From: Cellvibrionaceae bacterium
Lineage (GTDB): Bacteria > Pseudomonadota > Gammaproteobacteria > Pseudomonadales > Cellvibrionaceae
Assembly (NCBI GenBank): GCA_021151695.1
Contig: JAGKWU010000019.1
Span: 1 to 64,000, forward strand
DNA length: 64,000 nucleotides
Reading direction: 5' to 3'
Both the position numbers and the translations under genes were made by a program. Below are positions 24,968 to 33,022 of this stretch, one piece after another. The notes beneath the pieces are model-generated. The model did no database searches. It saw only the letters and a program-made list of their open reading frames with translations, and was not told the origin of the DNA. Each line of letters begins with the position of its first letter. The stretch's first letter is position 1.

Positions 24968-25003
24968 CTGCAACATCCCTTGGACTCTTTGTAAAGGCGG
25001 CCA

Positions 25004-25147
25004 CTATAAAGAATAAAACACCGTTTTTGTAGCCTTGAAAAATAGCCACGTACTCCTGGCGTTCCCCAGCTTGTCAGTAAAATAACTTACCGCCTCGTCA
25101 AAATCATTTACCGCTAATACGTGTTGGGTTTTGTTTACCTTAAACAT
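25004..25147 (-). pseudogene. N-terminal fragment of a second VOC/glyoxalase protein
   Basis: AAAAGGAG and an ATG at 25147 begin a reading frame of 47 codons starting MFKVNKTQHVLAVNDFDEAV and continuing SYFTDKLG, the typical first strand and helix of a VOC-fold protein. After DKLG the similarity ends and the frame terminates at 25004. The rest of the fold is absent. An overlapping frame continues with a different sequence (YVAIFQGYKNGVLFF), perhaps a fusion with another remnant. It is probably a dead gene that keeps its ribosome-binding site. Confidence 0.5.
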
Positions 25148-25188
25148 GGGGATAGCTCCTTTTGAGTTTGCAATCTGGATTTTTATTG

Positions 25189-28100
25189 TTAATGAAAATC
25201 ACGCGACTTGATATCAAAGCTTTCCAGTCTCGCTGAACAATCCTCTAGATGCCCCGCAATAATATGGACCACCGGATTATTGGGATTATCGGTATTGATT
25301 TCCACTGAGCCTTTAATAATGAGTAAGCGAGCCGTGAGCAATGGCTGGCGAAAGGTTTGTTGGGTAGCACGCCAAACGATGATATTCATATTACCGGTTT
25401 CGTCTTCGAGTGTAACAAAGAGTGTGCCGTTCGCAGTACCGGGGCGTTGGCGGCCAGTGACAAGGCCGGCGACGCGTACAAAGCTTCCTTGATGCAATTT
25501 TTTTAAATCGCTTTGTTTGGTACAACGACTAAAAGGATATTCTTTGCGCAGCAATTCCATAGGATGGGCGCGCAAACTCAACCCCAAAGTTGCATAGTCA
25601 TCGAGCATTTCCTTTTCGATGCCGGGAGCCAACATAAATAAATCGTCATCTTCTCCCTCAGCTTGATCCAGCAAGGCGGAATAAGGCGCTATGGCTGCCG
25701 CTTGCCAACGCGCCAGGTGACGATTTCCACTGAGCGATAAGAGCACATCTGCGGAGGCGAGATATTGTAAATCCAACTGGGTCAAATCGGTGCGACGAGC
25801 GAGATCTTGCAGTGAGCAAAACGGCTTTTCACCGCGCAACAACTCAATTTGCATCGCTTTGTTGTGATCCAGTGATTTAATCTCGCAAAAACCAAGGCGG
25901 ACACCGTAAGTGCCATCAGGATTTTTATCGAGTTTATGTTCGTAGTTGCTGCAATTAATATCTATTGGATAAATAGTAACTTTATTGCGGCGGGCATCCT
26001 GGATTAATTGTGACGGCGAATAAAATCCCATGGGTTGACTATTGAGCAACGCACAATAAAAAGCAGCCGGGTGATGGCATTTTAGCCATGAAGAGCTGTA
26101 ACAAAGTAACGCAAAACTGGCGGAATGTGACTCAGGGAAGCCATAACCACCGAAACCTTTTATTTGCTCAAACAACCGCTGAGCAAACTCCAATGGATGG
26201 CCATTATCGGTCATTCCTTTAATAAATTTTTTTTCAAATTTCATGAGCGTACCAGTTTTACCCCAGCTCGCCATGGCGCGCCGCAACTGATCAGCCTCAC
26301 TTCCTGTAAAGCCAGCAGCAACCATAGCCAAACGAATAACCTGCTCCTGAAAGATAGGAATCCCCTTAGTATCTTTCAAGACTGCCTCAACTTCTGGTTT
26401 TGATTTCTCTATCTTCTCCAGCCCATGACGGCGACGCAAATAGGGATGCACCATTCCGCCCTGTATTGGGCCAGGCCGCACTATCGCGATTTGAATGACC
26501 AAATCATAAAACTCTTTTGGTTGCAGACGTGGCAACATAGCCATCTGCGCACGTGATTCCACTTGGAATACCCCAACACTGTTAGCATCACAAAGCATTT
26601 TATAGGTTGCCGGGTCTTCTTCCGGGATATCACTTAATTGCTTTATAGTTGGCTCATAGCTATGAACATAATCAAGCCCTTTACGGAGAGCTGTTAGCAT
26701 CCCCAACGCCAACACATCAACCTTTAACAATCCCAAAGATTCCAAGTCATCTTTATCCCATTGAATTAAGGTGCGATCCGGCATACTGGCATTTTCTACC
26801 GGCACCAGATCACTGACTCGCGTTTCGGCAATAACAAAACCACCCACGTGTTGCGACAAATGACGAGGGAAACCACGAATCTGATCCACCAGGATAAAAA
26901 ATTGCTGCAATAATTTTTGGTGCATTTGCAGTCCTGCGGCCACTATACGCTGTTGCAAATCCACCGACTTGTCCCACCACGCAGTTGACTTAGCCAGATG
27001 ATCAACTAACGATTGCTCCATCCCCATGGCTTTACCCACATCACGTATTGCGCTGCGAGTTCGATAACAGATTACCGTAGCCGCTATAGCCGCACGTTCA
27101 CGTCCATATTTTCGATAAACATATTGAATAACTTCTTCACGTCGAGAATGCTCAAAGTCAACATCTATATCAGGTGCTTCATCACGCCCTTCAGAAATAA
27201 AACGCTCAAACAACACATTGATTTTTTCAGGGGAAATTTCAGTTATCCCTAAGCAATAACAAACTACAGAGTTGGCCGCCGACCCCCTACCTTGACAAAG
27301 AATCTTTTGGCTACGCGCAAACTCCACTATGTCATACACGGTAAGAAAGAAGTACTCGTAATTTTTACATTCAACGAGAGACAACTCCTTTTCAATTATT
27401 TTCTCTATTCGTTCAGGAGTCCCCTTCGGCCATCGTTTATGTTTTCCTGTACCAACCAATTGCCGCAAATAATCAGTGGGAGTCAGGCCCGCCGGAACCA
27501 GCTCTGCGGGATATTGATATTGGAGATCCTTCATTTGAAAAACACATTGATCCGCAATAACCGCCGTTTCCAACAACAACTCATCCGGATAAATCCCCAC
27601 CAGCTCAGGCAGGGATTTTAAATAAGCCTCAGCATTGCTACACAGCTGCGTCCCCATATCAGCCAGGGTTGTGTTGTGGCGAATAGCGGTGAGCACATCT
27701 TGCAAGGGCTTACGTTTTTGTTCGTGCATCAGCGCTTCTCCGCAGGCCACCAGCGGCACGCCCAATGCCTGGGCCTGTGGATACCATTGTTGAAACGCTT
27801 GCTGCTCCCCTCCTCTTAATTGGTGATTGACACCAAACCATAAGCGATCAGGAAACCCCTGCTGGAGGGATTGCAAAAGTGATAGCGGATTTTCGATATC
27901 CGCATTGGCTTGCCCCACCCAAATAATCAGGCAGTTTTGCAAGCGAAACCGCAGGTCTTCAAAATGAGCTTCGTATTCACCTTTGGGTGCGCGTCGACGT
28001 GCAAGGGTGATAAAACCGGAGAGCTCTGCGTAAGCCTGTCGCGTAGGCGCAATTGCAATCAGCTGCATGCCGTTAGACAGTTGGAAGCGACTGCCGACAA

Positions 28101-28299
28101 TTAATTTAAAGGTAATATCAAGTTCTGTTAATTCTTTAATGGCATTGTAGGCTTTGACTATGCCCGCCAGGGAGCACTCATCGGTAATAGCCAATGCGCT
28201 GTAACCCAGCTCAACAGCGCGATAAATATATTCCGGCGGATGGGATGCACCGGTTAAGAAAGTGAAATTGGTAATAGTGTGTAGATGTGCATAGCCCAT
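25189..28299 (-). CDS. dnaE2: Error-prone DNA polymerase DnaE2 (ImuC)
   Basis: This 1036-aa alpha-subunit paralogue carries out SOS-induced lesion bypass together with ImuA and ImuB. An N-terminal PHP domain (YAHLHTITNFTFLTGAS) is followed by the polymerase core with the catalytic PDIDVDFEH motif (about residue 370), GRGSAANS, the helix-hairpin-helix region and a C-terminal OB fold with RVAGLVTGRQRPGT. Length and motifs fit the DnaE2 branch, not the replicative DnaE. It is the third gene of imuA-imuB-dnaE2, 17 bp after imuB. Confidence 0.93.
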   Translation of the reverse strand: MGYAHLHTITNFTFLTGASHPPEYIYRAVELGYSALAITDECSLAGIVKAYNAIKELTELDITFKLIVGSRFQLSNGMQLIAIAPTRQAYAELSGFITLARRRAPKGEYEAHFEDLRFRLQNCLIIWVGQANADIENPLSLLQSLQQGFPDRLWFGVNHQLRGGEQQAFQQWYPQAQALGVPLVACGEALMHEQKRKPLQDVLTAIRHNTTLADMGTQLCSNAEAYLKSLPELVGIYPDELLLETAVIADQCVFQMKDLQYQYPAELVPAGLTPTDYLRQLVGTGKHKRWPKGTPERIEKIIEKELSLVECKNYEYFFLTVYDIVEFARSQKILCQGRGSAANSVVCYCLGITEISPEKINVLFERFISEGRDEAPDIDVDFEHSRREEVIQYVYRKYGRERAAIAATVICYRTRSAIRDVGKAMGMEQSLVDHLAKSTAWWDKSVDLQQRIVAAGLQMHQKLLQQFFILVDQIRGFPRHLSQHVGGFVIAETRVSDLVPVENASMPDRTLIQWDKDDLESLGLLKVDVLALGMLTALRKGLDYVHSYEPTIKQLSDIPEEDPATYKMLCDANSVGVFQVESRAQMAMLPRLQPKEFYDLVIQIAIVRPGPIQGGMVHPYLRRRHGLEKIEKSKPEVEAVLKDTKGIPIFQEQVIRLAMVAAGFTGSEADQLRRAMASWGKTGTLMKFEKKFIKGMTDNGHPLEFAQRLFEQIKGFGGYGFPESHSASFALLCYSSSWLKCHHPAAFYCALLNSQPMGFYSPSQLIQDARRNKVTIYPIDINCSNYEHKLDKNPDGTYGVRLGFCEIKSLDHNKAMQIELLRGEKPFCSLQDLARRTDLTQLDLQYLASADVLLSLSGNRHLARWQAAAIAPYSALLDQAEGEDDDLFMLAPGIEKEMLDDYATLGLSLRAHPMELLRKEYPFSRCTKQSDLKKLHQGSFVRVAGLVTGRQRPGTANGTLFVTLEDETGNMNIIVWRATQQTFRQPLLTARLLIIKGSVEINTDNPNNPVVHIIAGHLEDCSARLESFDIKSRDFH

Positions 28300-28316
28300 A
28301 TTTGATCACCTCGCGA

Positions 28317-29858
28317 TTATCCGAAGATGCCCTGCACATACCACTGCTGGCTGTGCAGATCGCGGTAAATCCACAAGCGCAAATGATCGCTGCGCTGCGC
28401 CAAAAAATAATCTCGCGCAATGGGTGTGCGCCACCAATTATTCTGGATACGCTCCGGCCCCACTAACAACTCCACCTGTCCGCGCCAATAAAGCTGGTCG
28501 CCCCGCTGTTCCATTGCTATGGGTTGCGGCAATAACCAGGTGGGGCGCAGCCCTTTGGTATGCGCGGGTGGTAATTGCTGATTGGGAGTCTCTGCCAGTG
28601 AAATTTTTTGGTTGCTCACATCAGGCAGATAGCTATCGCAATAACTCAATTTATAAATAGCCGCCTCGCCCAGCCGCGCTTTTAATTTGGCGGCGGTGAT
28701 AGCGAAATCGCGGGTACGCCTGTCGCTTTTGCGGGTTTGGTTAAAATCCAGGGTTTCGTTGGAATTTTGCAGCGGCGAGGTGCTATTGCAGCGCAGCTCT
28801 AATGTATCCACTTCAAAGGGTAATTGATGCTGTTCCAGTTTGATCAAGCTCAGGTCGAACAATAATTGCCAGTGAGTTTGCGGATTATCGCTGCGCACCG
28901 CTAAAGGCGCGCGGTTATGATAAATATCCGCCAGCGTCCACTCAATCAATTGGGTTTGCTGCTGGCGTTTGCGCAGATAACCACTGAGCTTTTGTAAAAG
29001 ATTTTCTATGGGATGGTGCAATTGATCCAGCTGGCGCAAGGGGTAATCAAATTGCAAGGTTTCGACAAAATATTCCACCGGTTTGTACATCTCCGGCGGT
29101 TTTTGAAACAAACTCGATTGATGGAACTGATGATCCAGCGCAAAGATCTCACTCAATGCATCGGTAAATTCATGCCCAAACCGTTTGGTAATACTGCCAA
29201 GGGATTTTGCCTCTATTTGCCGGACGAGATCGCCAAGGCTGGTAAAGCCCATTTTGTATAACCCATCCACTGCAGCGGGAAAGTCATGCAACAGCTCTAT
29301 AGGTAATTGCTTAAGGCGCTCGATAAATAAAGCTTTATTGTCACCACAATCAATGTCTCGCCCAGAAAAAGATAACAACCAGGCGCCGCGTGCGGTATGG
29401 GCCAACCCTGGAATATAGTCGTAAAAATTATCCTGCATAAACGCAAAAATCTGCGCACTGAGTTTTTGCAGGCTTTCAAATAAAAAAAGACAGCTAGAGA
29501 GTTCCAATAACAAACCGCCCTGGCTGATGGGCTCGCACAGATAAGTTTCAATATAGGGCGTGAATTGATAGAGGTGCTCGCAAAGTTGATCCAGCAGCAA
29601 TGCTTCTGCTGCCGGGTCGCGATTGAGCATTTCGCAATTGCTCAACAGGGTCGCGGTAGTGATATCCATACCACGCACCACGCCCGCCGCACGCGCCGTT
29701 TTGTTGGCATAAATCACCCGCTGCTTTTCGGCAACCGCCAGCGGCGATGGAACGTTTATATCCACGACGTTCAACGCCATGGCAGGCAAAGATGGCAAGC
29801 GCAATGCTAGCCACAGGGATTCACCCGGCTTTTGCACACAAGACTGAATAGTTCGCAT
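28317..29858 (-). CDS. imuB: ImuB, Y-family polymerase-like mutasome protein
   Basis: This 513-aa protein has the Y-family fold (ERLKQLPIELLHDFPAAVDGL, thumb helix-hairpin-helix near LYKMGFTSLGDLV) but the acidic catalytic residues of Pol IV-type polymerases are not evident; the region that should hold the SIDE-type motif reads LLLELSSC. ImuB proteins are catalytically inactive hubs that bind the beta clamp, ImuA and DnaE2. The ATG at 29858 overlaps the imuA stop (TGATG), which indicates translational coupling. Longer in-frame sequence upstream lies inside imuA and was excluded. Confidence 0.9.
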   Translation of the reverse strand: MRTIQSCVQKPGESLWLALRLPSLPAMALNVVDINVPSPLAVAEKQRVIYANKTARAAGVVRGMDITTATLLSNCEMLNRDPAAEALLLDQLCEHLYQFTPYIETYLCEPISQGGLLLELSSCLFLFESLQKLSAQIFAFMQDNFYDYIPGLAHTARGAWLLSFSGRDIDCGDNKALFIERLKQLPIELLHDFPAAVDGLYKMGFTSLGDLVRQIEAKSLGSITKRFGHEFTDALSEIFALDHQFHQSSLFQKPPEMYKPVEYFVETLQFDYPLRQLDQLHHPIENLLQKLSGYLRKRQQQTQLIEWTLADIYHNRAPLAVRSDNPQTHWQLLFDLSLIKLEQHQLPFEVDTLELRCNSTSPLQNSNETLDFNQTRKSDRRTRDFAITAAKLKARLGEAAIYKLSYCDSYLPDVSNQKISLAETPNQQLPPAHTKGLRPTWLLPQPIAMEQRGDQLYWRGQVELLVGPERIQNNWWRTPIARDYFLAQRSDHLRLWIYRDLHSQQWYVQGIFG

Positions 29859-30646
29859 CAGGATTTGCCACGTCGCAAAGGCGTCACAACCGGTTTGCGC
29901 TTGAAAGGCTGATCCAATAAACGGTGCGGCAACAGCCCTTGCCAAAGCTCAGGCAGCGCGAGCTGGACAGGTTTGGCATCATGCGTTTGTAACATGCCTT
30001 TCTGTTTAAAAAGAGTGACCTGCAAGGCCGTCGAGCCCAATTCCAGCCACAAGCGCAAACTGGCTGGCGAACTTTGGCTGCGCATACTGGCGGGGCGAAA
30101 CAGCAGATACAAACCGGCACCATCAGCCGCCGCCAACTGACATTTGCGCAGCTCGGCATAGCTAAGTGCCTGCGTAGGCTGCCACCCCAGCACGGCGTCG
30201 CAGGCCTGGGCACGGGTCAACTCGTAAAAGCTCGCCAGAAAATCCGCCTTGGTGCTGGCTTGGACGATGATGATGCGATCCAGATCCAGCCCCGCCTGTA
30301 ACAACCCCTGGGCAAAAGGCACTGCTGGCGGGTTGAGCAGCACAATAAAGCCGCTTTTCAGATTCAACAGCGCCGGTGTCAGCAGTTGCCATTCGCCATG
30401 GTTAAGGTTTTGCTGGCAGATTTCGATCAGACTGCTGCGCGGCCAACCACCCTGCCGCAAACCGGCATTGAGCGCTGCAAAGCCCGTATCTACCGGTTGT
30501 GCCAACGCCGACAATAGCTCGCCGCTACAACCGCGCCATATATCCTGCCGCTGCAACAGCTGTTGCAGTGCTTCGCCAGACCCAGTGCCAGCGGATTTAG
30601 AAGGCCCGGCAGAAGGCGTAGTAGATGGAGGGCTGAATGATGTCAT
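29858..30646 (-). CDS. imuA: ImuA, RecA/SulA-like mutasome protein
   Basis: This 262-aa protein is the first gene of the SOS mutasome operon. It is a RecA-fold relative with WPRSSLIEICQ and LLTPALLNL, a hydrophobic core strand FIVLLNPPAVPFAQGL and a C-terminal tail rich in basic residues, typical of ImuA. The start at 30646 (MTSFSPPSTTP) was chosen because further upstream codons cross the LexA box at 30664-30679. ImuA interacts with ImuB and RecA in related bacteria; that is family knowledge. Confidence 0.87.
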   Translation of the reverse strand: MTSFSPPSTTPSAGPSKSAGTGSGEALQQLLQRQDIWRGCSGELLSALAQPVDTGFAALNAGLRQGGWPRSSLIEICQQNLNHGEWQLLTPALLNLKSGFIVLLNPPAVPFAQGLLQAGLDLDRIIIVQASTKADFLASFYELTRAQACDAVLGWQPTQALSYAELRKCQLAAADGAGLYLLFRPASMRSQSSPASLRLWLELGSTALQVTLFKQKGMLQTHDAKPVQLALPELWQGLLPHRLLDQPFKRKPVVTPLRRGKS

Positions 30647-30663
30647 GACCAAGGGATGCAACA

Positions 30664-30679
30664 CTGTGTTTATATACAG
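30664..30679. promoter_or_regulatory. LexA box controlling imuA-imuB-dnaE2
   Basis: CTGTGTTTATATACAG is a CTG-N10-CAG palindrome in the canonical 16-bp form of gammaproteobacterial LexA sites. It lies 18 bp upstream of the imuA start and overlaps the expected core promoter, so repression by LexA and induction by DNA damage are likely. Confidence 0.85.
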
Positions 30680-30715
30680 TATAATCCCCCAGGGCATCTT
30701 TGGGGCAAGTCGGGC

Positions 30716-30857
30716 TTAGAACATTTCATCCTGCGACTGGAAGCATTTAAAGCCGGGATTTGAATTTGTTACTTGCTGTCCAACAATAGCGACTAAAGAC
30801 GCAGCGGCTATAGCCAGCAAAAGATATGACGAACTTGAGTCGAGCGCAGAATTTCAT
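30716..30857 (-). pseudogene. Possible small frameshifted gene upstream of imuA
   Basis: GAGGA lies seven bases before an ATG at 30857 that starts MKFCARLKFV, but this frame encodes a Cys/Arg-rich short peptide. The overlapping frame encodes what looks like a small membrane protein, YLLLAIAAASLVAIVGQQV followed by a polar tail, ending at 30716, but it has no good start. A one-base shift would join the ribosome-binding site to the hydrophobic frame. This is weak evidence and may be chance. Confidence 0.2.
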
Positions 30858-30922
30858 TAGATTTCCTCGCCCTGTCTTTTATTTATTGCACAGGCTTAAC
30901 AATCACGTCAAAGGAGATGTCT

Positions 30923-31315
30923 ATGAAAAAGTTTATCGCGCCACTGGCTCTGTCGTTATTTAGTTTGAATGCGTTTGCCGCTAGCGAAACCGAAATAAAA
31001 CCGCTGCTCACCAAAGAGTTTGCCGATATCGCCGGCAAAGAAGGTGTGATGCTAACCGTAACCTACGCGCCGGGCGCCAAGGGTTCCATGCATCGCCACA
31101 ATGCCCATACGTTTGTGTATGTACTTGAAGGCTCCGTCATTATGCAGCTGAAAGGAAAAGAACCTGTGACACTCAAACCCGGCGATACTTTTTATGAAGA
31201 CCCCAACGATATTCACGTAGTTGGGAAAAACGCGAGCGAAACCGAGCCCGCCAAATTTTTAGTCTTTTTTGTGAAAAACAAAAAAGCTGATCTGGTTGTT
31301 CCTGTGAAGGAATAA
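30923..31315 (+). CDS. Exported cupin protein, 130 aa
   Basis: A signal peptide ends at LNAFA-A (about residue 20). The mature protein is a single cupin barrel with the metal-binding pattern SMHRHNAHTFVYVLEGS and a second motif PGDTFYEDPNDIHVV. Such periplasmic cupins can bind a metal or a small ligand; the reaction is not known. I chose the second ATG (30923), six bases from AAAGGAG, over the ATG at 30917. Divergent from imuA and 21 bp upstream of the nuclease gene, so it may be cotranscribed with it. Confidence 0.75.
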   Translation: MKKFIAPLALSLFSLNAFAASETEIKPLLTKEFADIAGKEGVMLTVTYAPGAKGSMHRHNAHTFVYVLEGSVIMQLKGKEPVTLKPGDTFYEDPNDIHVVGKNASETEPAKFLVFFVKNKKADLVVPVKE

Positions 31316-31336
31316 TCTCACTGTTATGAAGAATCC

Positions 31337-33022
31337 ATGAGCGATACCACTCCCGACCTTCCTCCTCATTATTACCTGGATAATTTCCAATTCCTGCTGG
31401 ATTGGGTTAACCGCCATTACCAGGATTTACTGGGCGACGAGGATCGGGATTTTATCGCTCGCTTTAATCAGCTATCCCCAAACAGCCCACCCTCTCAAAA
31501 TAGTAAAGGCAGCCAATGCTTATTAGTGAGATTACTGGGACGCAAGGGCCCGCACTTTCGCGCCGATAAATTGCGCTATGAGGAAATTGATCAGCTAACA
31601 GAGTGCGCAGCGCAATTAGTAAATCAACAACTCCTGCACGTCGATGCACAGCTCGCGCTGGATGAGCTGGCGGCACTCCTCACCAAACCCGAGTTGCTGG
31701 AGCTATTCACCGCCGAGTTACGCCCCTACAAAAGTGAGCGAAAAGAAACCCTGGTATTATTGCTGAGCGATGCATACACACAGCCACAATGCTGGTCTGA
31801 GTGGACAGGTAATCGCTTCGGTGAACTTTACACAGTAGCCCTACAAGACATAATTGCGCGTTTCTTACTGCTCTTTTTTGGCAATCCCTGGCAAGACCTT
31901 ACCGAATTTGTGCTGCAAGACCTGGGACTTTACCGCTACGAACAATACCTGATTGATCACCAGCATCGCATCTTCAAAAGCCGCGAAGAACTTTTGCAAT
32001 ATCAACAACTGTTGTTGCTGCGCGACCTGCTTGAGCAAGCGCAAACCACCGAAGACTTGCAACAGCTCAACACGCTCATGCCACAGGCCTACGCAAGCAC
32101 CACCATGGAGCGCCGTCGCGGGCGCTTGTGCAACCAGCTCGCTTATGAATTGGAACGCGCTGGCGAATTGAATTTGGCTGTACAACTCTATCAACAAACC
32201 CAACTGCCGCCCGCACGGGAACGCCGTATTCGCTTGCTGGAAAAAGCGGGCGATTATCAGCAGGCCTGGCAATTGTTGAGCGAGCTATTACAATCACCCA
32301 CGAGCGAAGAAGAGTTACAAATTGGCGAGCGCATGGCCCCTCGCCTCGCTAAAAAAGCCAGCGTTTTATTTTCGAAAAAAACAACAAGCATCTTGCTTGA
32401 GCAAAAACTATCGCTCGTGCAACTGCACAATGACGATGGAGAGCTTCACAATGTGGAAGAAATCGCCCGCCTGCATTTCGACCGAGCTGGTGCACCCTGT
32501 TTTTATGTAGAAAACCAATTACTCAATGGCTTGTTTGGTTTATGGTTGTGGCCGGAGATGTTTCGCAATATTGATGGTGCTTTTGCCAATCCCTTTCAGG
32601 CGGCGCCGCTGGATTTGTATCAGGAAGATTTTGCACAGCGTCGTCCGGGCCTGGCGCAGCTGTGGCAATTATTGGAGAGCGATACCCACCACCAACACAT
32701 ACGCGACTACTGGCAGCTCAAACAAGGCATAACCAATCACTTTGTCAGCTGGCCGCTATTGGATGAGCCGCTGTTGCAACTGGCGCTCCAATGCATTCCT
32801 GCCACGCATTTAAAAGCTATTTTTGAACGCTTGTTGTTTGATATCAAAAACAATCGCAGCGGCCTGCCGGATTTGATTCAGTTTTTTCCGGCACAAAATA
32901 CGTATCGCATGATTGAGGTCAAAGGCCCGGGCGACCGTGTGCAGGATAACCAGCGGCGCTGGCTGGATTATTTTGCGTTACACAAGATTCCCGCCGAGGT
33001 GTGTTATGTCAGCTGGAGTTGA
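31337..33022 (+). CDS. FAN1-like VRR-NUC nuclease, 561 aa
   Basis: This is a bacterial relative of FAN1, a structure-specific 5' flap nuclease that acts at interstrand crosslinks. The C-terminal VRR-NUC domain is clear: GLPDLIQFF with the catalytic Asp, then MIEVKGPGDRVQDNQRRWL with the Glu-Val-Lys catalytic pair and conserved Gln, then CYVSW. A SAP-like region with a wing (about 60-160) and a helical TPR-like middle (about 220-330) precede it, as in the family. Its last 17 bp overlap the start of the helicase gene, implying a shared operon and role. Confidence 0.87.
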   Translation: MSDTTPDLPPHYYLDNFQFLLDWVNRHYQDLLGDEDRDFIARFNQLSPNSPPSQNSKGSQCLLVRLLGRKGPHFRADKLRYEEIDQLTECAAQLVNQQLLHVDAQLALDELAALLTKPELLELFTAELRPYKSERKETLVLLLSDAYTQPQCWSEWTGNRFGELYTVALQDIIARFLLLFFGNPWQDLTEFVLQDLGLYRYEQYLIDHQHRIFKSREELLQYQQLLLLRDLLEQAQTTEDLQQLNTLMPQAYASTTMERRRGRLCNQLAYELERAGELNLAVQLYQQTQLPPARERRIRLLEKAGDYQQAWQLLSELLQSPTSEEELQIGERMAPRLAKKASVLFSKKTTSILLEQKLSLVQLHNDDGELHNVEEIARLHFDRAGAPCFYVENQLLNGLFGLWLWPEMFRNIDGAFANPFQAAPLDLYQEDFAQRRPGLAQLWQLLESDTHHQHIRDYWQLKQGITNHFVSWPLLDEPLLQLALQCIPATHLKAIFERLLFDIKNNRSGLPDLIQFFPAQNTYRMIEVKGPGDRVQDNQRRWLDYFALHKIPAEVCYVSWS

